Source: PVC group bacterium
GTDB taxonomy: Bacteria > Verrucomicrobiota > Kiritimatiellia > UBA8416 > PXDI01
Assembly: GCA_003565095.1 (NCBI GenBank)
Contig: PXDI01000122.1
Location: 1 to 5,940, forward strand
Direction of reading: 5' to 3'
DNA: 5,940 bases
In this document: piece by piece, positions 1-5,463 of the stretch
Numbering within the stretch: the first letter of the stretch is position 1
How the letters are laid out: every line of letters starts with the position of its first letter
Notes under the pieces: model-generated
Database searches by the model: none
Told to the model about the DNA's origin: nothing
What the model saw: only the letters and a program-made list of their open reading frames with translations
Made by a program: the position numbers and the translations under genes

Positions 1-20
1 GAATTATTCATGAGGAAAGG

Positions 21-215
21 TTTTAACCACCCGTTCACTGCGTTCACTGGAGTACACTGAGAACACGGAGTGGGATTATGACTTGCAAAGCTGAAGCTTA
101 TTGAAGAATCGTTGGAATAAAGAATACTGGAGAAAAAAATATAATATTAATCCTTTTCTCCCCCTCCGTGGACTCCGTGTACTCCAGCGGAGCTGAGCGA
201 CGCGGGTGGTAAAAA
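21..215. repeat. Large imperfect inverted repeat with 9-nt periodic arms
   Basis: The left arm (about 21-75) and the right arm (about 160-215) are imperfect reverse complements around an AT-rich centre of about 85 nt. Both outer ends carry ACCACCCG or its complement, followed inward by a GGAGTACAC block. Within each arm there is a degenerate 9-nt tandem pattern: GAGTACACT, GAGAACACG, GAGTGGGAT at 50-76, and the complementary pattern across about 163-186. The left arm also repeats GTTCACTG at 33-40 and 42-49. No ORF is present here. Such long intergenic palindromes built of ACGGAG-type 9-mers are usually dispersed, multi-copy elements in environmental genomes (from memory, not tested). The element could fold as a long hairpin and might act as a terminator for an upstream gene outside the window. 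Confidence 0.6.
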
Positions 216-284
216 TTTATCTGCAAGTTAATCATTGATTTTTCAAGAAGTTGATGAATAGATCAGGTTAGGAACAGTGATATA

Positions 285-1151
285 ATGAAAAGAATATGTA
301 TGATTGCATGTGTCTGTATACAGGCATGGTGTGTGTTTGCGGCAGATTCTCTCAATCTGGGGGCGTTGCTGCTGGAAGAGGGGGATACCCACGGTGCGGC
401 GATTGAATTCCGGCGTGCGGCGGCGTTGAATCCGGCCGGTGCGCAGCGTGGCGGTTATCTGGGTGCCGCGGGTTACGCTTATTTACGCGGGCGGCAGCTT
501 GAGCTGGCCGAACAGATGATTGATGAAATGGAGGATACCTATCCGCGGCTGGAGTTTGAGGCGATGCTGTTGCGCGGAGAGACGGCGCGTCAGCGGTCTG
601 ATTGGCGCAATGCCGCATTCTATTACGGGGCGGCAGAGCGTGCCGCCGGAGAGGATGGGGCGGATGCAGCAAGGGAATATGTTATCCGTCAGCATGCCGG
701 CGCTTTGTTCAGGGCGGGTGATCGTCCAGCGGCACAGATGGCGGCAGAGCAGTTGCCGGCGGACGCGGCCGTGCCGGTCCGTGAGGTGTTGGACGATTAT
801 GAGCGCGGACGCAACAAGCGTCCGTGGCTTGGTGGATTGCTCGGACTTGTGCCCGGTATGGGCTATTTGTATTCGGGTGAGACCGCCAATGCGGCACGCT
901 CGCTTATCCTGAATTCCATCTTTATCTTTGCAATGGTTGATACTGCCCGGAATGATCAATGGGGCGCATTTGCCGCAGTAACTTTTTTTGAGCTGACATG
1001 GTACAGCGGCAGTATATACGGTGGGATTGATGCGGCACATCGTTATAACCGGCGCAGAGTAAACGAAACAGCGCATGTCATCGAAGGCGATGGCGCAATG
1101 CGCATGAATGCGGCAACCCTGCCGTTGTTGAGTTTTCAGATCGAGTTTTAG
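285..1151 (+). CDS. Exported TPR-like protein with C-terminal membrane region, function unknown
   Basis: The protein has 288 residues. The ATG is preceded by TTAGGAA about 10 nt upstream. Residues 1-20 look like a signal peptide (KR, a hydrophobic Cys/Ile/Val-rich core, then VFAA before DS). Residues 22-50 resemble a TPR helix pair (LNLGALLLEEGD, then AAIEFRRAAALNP), and two or three further helical repeats follow to about residue 155. Residues 180-200 carry a glycine-rich LVPGMGYLYSG motif. Hydrophobic stretches follow at about 203-220 and 227-246, and then a conserved-looking GGIDAAHRYNRRR tail. This TPR plus PGxGYxYxG layout is one I associate with uncharacterised envelope proteins, sometimes near membrane-insertion genes; that association is recall only. 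It is separated from the downstream helicase by about 480 nt including a repeat element, so it is probably an independent transcription unit unrelated to the defence genes. The reading frame is certain enough; the function is not known. Confidence 0.85.
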   Translation: MKRICMIACVCIQAWCVFAADSLNLGALLLEEGDTHGAAIEFRRAAALNPAGAQRGGYLGAAGYAYLRGRQLELAEQMIDEMEDTYPRLEFEAMLLRGETARQRSDWRNAAFYYGAAERAAGEDGADAAREYVIRQHAGALFRAGDRPAAQMAAEQLPADAAVPVREVLDDYERGRNKRPWLGGLLGLVPGMGYLYSGETANAARSLILNSIFIFAMVDTARNDQWGAFAAVTFFELTWYSGSIYGGIDAAHRYNRRRVNETAHVIEGDGAMRMNAATLPLLSFQIEF

Positions 1152-1162
1152 CTGTAAAAAGC

Positions 1163-1291
1163 AGGGACAGACAGATTATCGCACCAAAACCCCCGCCGCT
1201 GACGGCATTTTTGTAATATTGGACACCTGATACAGGCTGGAGGTGGGGGGTCGGGTTAAGCGACTGGCGGGTAGATAAGTTGTCTGTCCCT
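1163..1291. repeat. REP/MITE-like palindromic element with 18-bp terminal inverted repeats
   Basis: AGGGACAGACAGATTATC at 1163-1180 and GATAAGTTGTCTGTCCCT at 1274-1291 are reverse complements at 16 of 18 positions. Internally, CCCCGCCGCT (1191-1200) can pair in part with AGCGACTGGCGGG (1259-1271), and a small hairpin CCTG-ATA-CAGG sits at 1226-1236. The whole 129 nt can therefore fold into one long imperfect hairpin. No ORF lies inside. AGGGACAGACA-type ends are, to my recollection, typical of REP sequences mobilised by RAYT (TnpA_REP) transposases in environmental genomes. A non-autonomous element of that kind is the best explanation; it may also terminate transcription from the upstream gene. 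Confidence 0.6.
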
Positions 1292-1369
1292 ACGTGGGAT
1301 TATTTCTGCGGATACTGACGTCGATTCAGCGGCAGGTGGTTTTGCGACAATAAACTTGTTTCCACGGCA

Positions 1370-1398
1370 TTGATATGGCATTTTCTGGGCAATAAATT
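1370..1398 (+). promoter_or_regulatory. Candidate sigma70-type promoter upstream of the helicase gene
   Basis: TTGATA (1370-1375) is followed after 17 nt by TAAATT (1393-1398). It has five of six and four of six consensus bases with ideal spacing, and predicts a start near 1405. It would give the helicase a leader of about 225 nt that contains the small ORF at 1474. This is supported by pattern only; in a fairly AT-rich spacer such a match can occur by chance. Confidence 0.35.
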
Positions 1399-1473
1399 AG
1401 AGCGATGGTGTATTAAAGATGGTGAAGCGGGGCAGGGGCGCTCGTTAAATGTGTGACAGCCGGAGAAAAGTGA

Positions 1474-1584
1474 ATGTCGAGACTGAATCCTTGGTTCTTT
1501 CGTTTCCGCATTTTCGGTCTCTCAGTAAAGTTTATTATGAAGGACTGCCCCCTGCCTGCGGATTATAACTGGCTTGCGGGATAG
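1474..1584 (+). CDS. Possible 36-residue small ORF upstream of the helicase gene
   Basis: An ATG with GGAG 8 nt upstream (1462-1465) opens a frame of 36 codons ending in TAG, 45 nt before the helicase ATG. The peptide begins MSRLNPWFFRFRIFGL, is basic and aromatic in its first half, and ends PADYNWLAG. I recognise no family. It could be a leader peptide coupled to helicase expression, a small membrane-interacting protein, or chance. The well-placed ribosome binding site is the only positive evidence. The rest of 1292-1629 shows nothing else I can support apart from the candidate promoter. Confidence 0.25.
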   Translation: MSRLNPWFFRFRIFGLSVKFIMKDCPLPADYNWLAG

Positions 1585-1629
1585 GCTGTTGGCCGGGAAT
1601 GACCGGTGCAAGTGGGAAATGGGAGAAGC

Positions 1630-4600
1630 ATGTCGCAATTGAATAAGACATCAGGGATTTGGGACAATCATGGACGGGGACCGATTGGTGAATTTCTGCG
1701 CGACAGAATCAAGCCGGGTGCAAATCTCTCTTTTGTTTCTGCCTACTTTACCATCTACGCCTATGCCGCGCTTAAGGGTCAGTTGGAATCGATCAATCAT
1801 CTACGCTTTCTTTTCGGCGAACCGCGCTTTATTCAGTCACTCGATCCAGAAAAGAGTGAAAAGAAGGCATTTCGGATCGAAAATGACGCGCTTGCGCTGG
1901 CAAACAGGCTGAATCAAAAGCAGGTAGCGCGGGATTGTGCGCGGTGGCTTGAGCAGAAGGTTGATGTCAGATCCATTATCAAGCCCGGCTTTCTGCACGG
2001 CAAAATGTACCACACGGACAACAGTGGTGTATCTGAAGCCATTATCGGCAGCTCGAATTTCACGGTCAGCGGCCTCGGGCTGGGGGCATCCGGCAATAAT
2101 GTTGAACTCAATCTTGAAGTCAATGACAACCGGGATCGCATTGATCTAAAAAACTGGTTCGATGAAATGTGGGACGACCAGAGCCTTGTTGAAGATGTTA
2201 AGGCGGATGTGCTGGCCTATCTTGCGCAGTTATACCAGAACCATTCCCCCGAGTTTATTTACTTCAAGACGCTTTTTCATATCTTTGAGGATTATCTTGC
2301 CGATGCGGAGAAGGGTGGTCTGCTGGACGAGAAGACCGGCTTCTTTGAGTCAAAAGTGTGGGACATGCTCTATGATTTTCAGAAAGACGGAGTCAAAGGC
2401 GCAATAAATAAGATTCTCAAGCACAACGGCTGTATTATCGCGGACAGTGTCGGTCTTGGTAAGACATTTGAAGCTCTGGCGGTCATCAAGTATTTTGAAC
2501 TGCTGAATGGGCGGGTTCTGATCCTGTGCCCGAAAAAACTCGAAGATAACTGGCGGGTATATCGGGAAAACGATACACGCAATCCACTGCTCTCCGACCG
2601 CTTTGCTTATACAGTCATGGCGCATACGGATCTGGGGCGGGACGCCTACGATACCCACAACTGGGGCAATTATGATCTGGTCGTCATTGATGAATCGCAC
2701 AATTTCCGCAATAACGCACGCGGTAAAGATCGCGATGACGGGACACGCCGCATTACCCGCTATGAATTCCTGATGGATAAGGTGCTCAAGGGCGGGGTGA
2801 ATTCGAAAGTGTTACTGCTTTCCGCCACACCGGTGAACAACAGCCTGAAAGATCTACGCAACCAGTTGCTGCTGATTACGCAGGATACGGACACGGCATT
2901 TCAGAAATCGCTGGATATCTTCAGCATATCGCAGGCGATGAAAAACGCCCAGACGCACTTTACGCAATGGGCCGATCCGAAAAAGAACCCCGAACGCAAA
3001 GTCAGCCGACTGCTTGACGTCTTGGATTCCACGTTTTTCAAGTTACTGGACGAGCTGACCATTTCCCGTTCACGCCGTCATATCGTCAATTACTACGGGA
3101 GCAAAGGTATCGGCGAGTTTCCGGTCAGGTTAAAGCCGATTGCGCTGCATCCGGTAACGGACATCAAGGGATTCTTCCCGTCTTATGACGAGCTGCATGC
3201 CGCTATTTCAGAGTACAAACTGACGATCTTCAGCCCGACGGTATACATTCTGCCGGAATTTATTCACGAGTATCCTGAAGCTGCCGAAGATGCTTCTGTA
3301 CTGGAAGACCAGAAAAAGCGTGAATCTTATCTGATCGGCATGATGCGGACAAACTACCTCAAGCGGCTTGAAAGTTCGGTACACAGCTTTGAGATATCCA
3401 TTGAGCGGACAATCAAGAAGATCGATAACCTTCTCGAAAAGATAGATCACTTCGATGGAAATTTCGACGAATACACGCGACCGGATTTGTTCACGGATCA
3501 GGGCGAAGAAGAAGAGGCAGAACTGCTTGAGCGGCTGATGGTCGGCAAGAAGCTGCCCATACGCCTGGAACACATCAAACGCAAAGACTGGAAAAGTGAC
3601 CTCAAGAAAGATCGTAAGCAGCTAATCGACATACACGAAAAGGCCGCTGCGGTAACGCCGGAGCGTGATGCCAAGCTGCAGGAGCTGAAACGCCTGATTC
3701 AGAACAAGGTAACCAAACCTTTCAATGCCGGCAACCGTAAGGTACTTGTTTTTACCGCATTCGCCGATACGGCAATGTACCTTTACCGGAGTCTCCAGAA
3801 CTGGGTCACGGATGAATTAGGCGTGAACTGTGCGCTGGTCACCGGGGCAGGCGACAACCGGACAACATTTAATCCCGCCGGCTATCAACGCCAGACTGAT
3901 TTTATTTCGATTCTAACCAACTTCTCGCCGCGCTCAAAGCTGCGCGATCGCATGTCGAGCATGCCGCAGGAAGGCGAGATCGACATCCTGATTGCCACGG
4001 ACTGCATCTCTGAAGGTCAGAACCTCCAGGATTGCGATTATCTCGTCAATTACGACATTCACTGGAATCCGGTACGGATTATCCAGCGTTTCGGCCGGAT
4101 CGACCGGCTCGGCAGTACCAACAAGCAGATTCAGCTTGTGAACTTCTGGCCTACCGAAGATCTCAATAAGTACATCAATCTTAAAGATCGTGTTGAGGCG
4201 CGCATGGCGATGGTTGATCTTGCAGCCAGTGGCGCGGACAACCTGCTTGATCCTGATCAGCTTGAAGATCTGATGAACGAGGAGTTGACATATCGCGAGA
4301 AACAGCTCATTCGGCTCAGGGACGAGATTATTGATCTGGAAGAAATGGATGACAACGTCTCGCTCAGCGAGTTCACTCTGGATGACTTCCGGGTGGAGCT
4401 GCTCAACTATCTTGCAAGTAATCGTAAGGCGCTCGAAGAGGCTCCGGGCGGGCTGTATGCGGTTGTGCCGACCTTGAGCCAAACCAAAGAAAAAGAGCTT
4501 TTTGACAAGAACTGGCATGAGATAGTGCAGCCGGGCGTCATCTTCTGTTTGCGGCACAAAAACCCGCCGCAGGAGAAACGGTCGTCGAACGTCAATCCGC

Positions 4601-4950
4601 TGGGAAGGTACTACCTGCTCTACATCCGGGAAGACGGAACCGTCCGTTTCAACTTCACTCAGGCAAAGACCGCGCTCTCCATGTTTCAGAAGCTGAGCGC
4701 AGGCAAAACCGAACCATACAAAGCGCTCTGTGATATGTTCGACCGAGAGACCGACGGCGGTAACAACATGGACAAATACAGTAATCTGCTTTCAACGGCG
4801 ATCAAGTCCATTGTGCGCACTTTCCAGAAACGCACTGCGGCGGGCCTCCAGTCCGGCCGGGATTTCGTGATTCCCGACAAAAAAGAGCAGGCCAAGGATG
4901 ACGAAGACTTTGAGCTTGTGACATGGCTGGTGATCAAGGGGGCGGAATAA
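1630..4950 (+). CDS. PLD-nuclease/SNF2 helicase fusion protein, probable anti-phage or restriction component
   Basis: The protein has 1106 residues from ATG 1630. I chose this start because GGGAG lies just upstream and the family usually begins near this point; an in-frame GTG at 1606 (eight residues longer) is the alternative. Domains, numbered from ATG 1630: a phospholipase D-like domain at about 10-190 with one HxK(x4)D motif (HGKMYHTD, 123-130) and GSSNFT (140-145); SNF2 lobe 1 with Walker A SVGLGKT (273-279), DESH box (354-357) and SATP motif III (398-401); a long charged, partly coiled insertion at about 460-690; lobe 2 with LVFTAF (706-711), SEGQNLQ (794-800) and the arginine-finger motif QRFGRIDRLGS (819-829); and an uncharacterised C-terminal region. 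All ATPase motifs look intact. A single HKD motif implies dimerisation for nuclease activity. The likely role is an ATP-driven DNA translocase with nuclease function, working with the methyltransferase that starts at 5464. It is related in outline to DISARM DrmD, but that family is not known to me to carry an N-terminal PLD domain. Confidence 0.93.
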   Translation: MSQLNKTSGIWDNHGRGPIGEFLRDRIKPGANLSFVSAYFTIYAYAALKGQLESINHLRFLFGEPRFIQSLDPEKSEKKAFRIENDALALANRLNQKQVARDCARWLEQKVDVRSIIKPGFLHGKMYHTDNSGVSEAIIGSSNFTVSGLGLGASGNNVELNLEVNDNRDRIDLKNWFDEMWDDQSLVEDVKADVLAYLAQLYQNHSPEFIYFKTLFHIFEDYLADAEKGGLLDEKTGFFESKVWDMLYDFQKDGVKGAINKILKHNGCIIADSVGLGKTFEALAVIKYFELLNGRVLILCPKKLEDNWRVYRENDTRNPLLSDRFAYTVMAHTDLGRDAYDTHNWGNYDLVVIDESHNFRNNARGKDRDDGTRRITRYEFLMDKVLKGGVNSKVLLLSATPVNNSLKDLRNQLLLITQDTDTAFQKSLDIFSISQAMKNAQTHFTQWADPKKNPERKVSRLLDVLDSTFFKLLDELTISRSRRHIVNYYGSKGIGEFPVRLKPIALHPVTDIKGFFPSYDELHAAISEYKLTIFSPTVYILPEFIHEYPEAAEDASVLEDQKKRESYLIGMMRTNYLKRLESSVHSFEISIERTIKKIDNLLEKIDHFDGNFDEYTRPDLFTDQGEEEEAELLERLMVGKKLPIRLEHIKRKDWKSDLKKDRKQLIDIHEKAAAVTPERDAKLQELKRLIQNKVTKPFNAGNRKVLVFTAFADTAMYLYRSLQNWVTDELGVNCALVTGAGDNRTTFNPAGYQRQTDFISILTNFSPRSKLRDRMSSMPQEGEIDILIATDCISEGQNLQDCDYLVNYDIHWNPVRIIQRFGRIDRLGSTNKQIQLVNFWPTEDLNKYINLKDRVEARMAMVDLAASGADNLLDPDQLEDLMNEELTYREKQLIRLRDEIIDLEEMDDNVSLSEFTLDDFRVELLNYLASNRKALEEAPGGLYAVVPTLSQTKEKELFDKNWHEIVQPGVIFCLRHKNPPQEKRSSNVNPLGRYYLLYIREDGTVRFNFTQAKTALSMFQKLSAGKTEPYKALCDMFDRETDGGNNMDKYSNLLSTAIKSIVRTFQKRTAAGLQSGRDFVIPDKKEQAKDDEDFELVTWLVIKGAE

Positions 4951-4976
4951 TGGAGAAAATATTGCAGATTTTCCTG

Positions 4977-5004
4977 TTGACCCCAGCCCTCCCTGTGGTA
5001 TCTT
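4977..5004 (+). promoter_or_regulatory. Candidate promoter of the repeat RNA
   Basis: TTGACC (4977-4982), a 16-nt spacer, then TATCTT (4999-5004). It lies 27 nt after the helicase stop codon. The predicted start is about 5011-5013, immediately before the outer stem of the first structured repeat (5014). This is the position expected if the repeat RNA is made from its own start rather than by read-through from the helicase gene. A second -10-like hexamer, TACTAT (5004-5009), overlaps it. Confidence 0.5.
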
Positions 5005-5013
5005 ACTATCAGC

Positions 5014-5063
5014 AAACCCGCCGAGCCTATGCCCTTCGGGGCACGCTAAAATTTGGTGGGTTT
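5014..5063 (+). repeat. Structured repeat, copy 1
   Basis: The outer stem is AAACCCGCC (5014-5022) with GGTGGGTTT (5055-5063): nine pairs including one G-U. The middle stem is AGC (5024-5026) with GCT (5045-5047), leaving CTA (27-29) and C5044 unpaired. The inner stem is TGCCC (5030-5034) with GGGCA (5039-5043), closed by a TTCG tetraloop (5035-5038). The stretch 5048-5054 is A/T only and unpaired in this model. Confidence 0.75.
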
Positions 5064-5070
5064 TTGCTTT
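5014..5070 (+). terminator. Possible intrinsic terminator formed by repeat copy 1
   Basis: The outer stem of copy 1 closes with GGTGGG and runs into TTTTTGCTTTTT (5061-5072), a normal hairpin plus U-tract arrangement. It would end a short RNA of about 55-60 nt that starts near 5012, and would also stop helicase transcripts from entering the downstream genes. Copy 2 is followed only by the weaker TTACTCTTTTA, so leakage or attenuation into the Abi_2-like gene is plausible there. Confidence 0.45.
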
Positions 5071-5141
5071 TTGGTTTACAAAAAAGGGCGATTTTTCACA
5101 TTGACAGCATCGCGTGTCTGCGCGACACTTATCCTAACAAT

Positions 5142-5186
5142 ACCCGCCAAGCCTATGTCCTTCGGGATATGCTCAAATTGGCGGGT
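5142..5186 (+). repeat. Structured repeat, copy 2
   Basis: The outer stem is ACCCGCCAA (5142-5150) with TTGGCGGGT (5178-5186), nine perfect pairs. The inner stem ATGTCC (5155-5160) pairs with GGATAT (5165-5170) through one G-U pair, closed by a TTCG loop (5161-5164), and GC/GC pairs flank it. A consensus -35 hexamer TTGACA lies at 5101-5106, 124 nt after the TTGACC of copy 1, so the duplicated unit probably includes upstream sequence. The matching -10 is poor at normal spacing. Confidence 0.75.
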
Positions 5187-5209
5187 TACTCTTTTATAGG
5201 GAGGTCGGC

Positions 5210-5392
5210 ATGAGTTACACAAAGCCTCCCTGTTCCTACGAACAACAACTCGATATCCTGAAATCCCGCGGCTTGGTTGTTCATGATGAAGCAAAGGCGC
5301 TTCACTGTCTTGAACACCACAACTACTATCGGCTTTCTGCATATCGTTGCGCTCTGACTCCACAGGGCAGTCCCGAGTGGGGAGAAATTTGA
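5210..5392 (+). pseudogene. Truncated Abi_2 (AbiD/AbiF-type) abortive-infection protein
   Basis: The ATG follows AGGGAGG (5198-5204) at 5 nt, the strongest ribosome binding site in the window. Residues 1-45 match what I know of the Abi_2 N-terminus: a YTKPP-like start, SYEQQLDILKSRGL, then the family hallmark HHNYYRLSAY (36-45). From residue 46 the similarity stops (RCALTPQGSPEWGEI) and TGA ends the frame at 60 residues, whereas Abi_2 proteins are usually about 300. Most of the HEPN RNase fold, including any catalytic Arg/His motif, is therefore missing, and no remaining part of the gene is seen before the next gene at 5464. Full-length members cleave RNA or arrest growth upon phage infection. 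Here the toxin is most likely inactivated by deletion, while its start region and upstream RNA remain. A functional short peptide is possible but less likely. Confidence 0.75.
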
Positions 5393-5404
5393 AAGGTATT
5401 ACCC

Positions 5405-5428
5405 ATTGAATTAGGTATTGAATTAGGT
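5405..5428. repeat. Perfect 12-nt tandem duplication
   Basis: ATTGAATTAGGT occurs twice without a gap (5405-5416 and 5417-5428), followed by AT. A related AGGTATT also stands at 5394-5400. It lies in the 71-nt gap between the truncated Abi_2 frame and the methyltransferase start, at the presumed deletion scar. Slippage or imprecise end-joining after the deletion would produce this. Confidence 0.7.
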
Positions 5429-5463
5429 ATCGTGTTGCCGGAATGCAAGGAAGAGAATTAGAA

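Larger units (their letters stand above)
5012..5190 (+). ncRNA. Tandem structured RNA upstream of an Abi_2-type gene; putative type III-like antitoxin RNA
   Basis: Two copies of one structured element start 126 nt apart (5016-5061 and 5142-5186) and match at 38 of 46 aligned columns. Each has an outer stem of ACCCGCC with GG(T/C)GGGT, a short AGC/GCT stem, an inner 5-6-bp stem capped by TTCG, and a conserved single-stranded AAATT before the closing strand. Differences preserve pairing: C5032-G5041 becomes T5158-A5167, and G5031-C5042 becomes G5157-T5168. One promoter lies just upstream and the Abi_2-like start codon 24 nt downstream of copy 2. Tandem structured repeats directly in front of a toxin gene are the layout of type III toxin-antitoxin systems, where the RNA binds and neutralises an RNase toxin. 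I also recall reports of structured RNAs beside Abi_2/AbiF-like HEPN proteins, but cannot verify them here. The RNA may be one transcript of about 180 nt or two short ones. An unrelated terminator pair is the main alternative. Confidence 0.6.

Noticed and set aside
235..264. TTGATT with a weak TAGATC hexamer as a promoter for the first gene.
   Set aside because: The -10 match is poor and AT-rich sequence yields such pairs by chance.
483..1076. Long minus-strand frames opposite the TPR-like gene (and others at 3934-4557, 3208-3573 and 5076-5660).
   Set aside because: They lie antisense to well-supported genes or to the RNA repeats, show no domain motifs, and have compositions expected from the complementary strand.
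1195..1212. Hairpin GCCG-CTGA-CGGC followed by ATTTTT as a terminator for the 285-1151 gene.
   Set aside because: The stem has only four base pairs and is embedded in the larger palindromic element, which is a better explanation.
1606..1629. GTG 1606 as the helicase start.
   Set aside because: It adds eight residues without family resemblance; ATG 1630 has GGGAG immediately upstream. Its spacing is short, however, so the GTG is kept as an alternative.
5014..5187. Integron attC sites, because of the imperfect palindromes with conserved ends.
   Set aside because: No RYYYAAC/GTTRRRY core pairs at the ends and no integron cassette layout; the UUCG-capped stems and U tracts fit RNA better.
5014..5187. 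CRISPR repeats.
   Set aside because: Only two copies, 126 nt apart, with long internal structure and no regular spacers.
4923..5213. A 96-codon + strand frame overlapping the helicase end and covering both structured repeats; it contains internal peptide similarity (RRAYALRG and RQAYVLRD).
   Set aside because: The peptide repeat follows from the 126-nt spacing being a multiple of three. The copies differ by one nucleotide in length near their 3' ends, so the conserved outer stem strand is read in different frames; pairing is preserved, not protein. There is no convincing ribosome binding site, and the frame overlaps the helicase.
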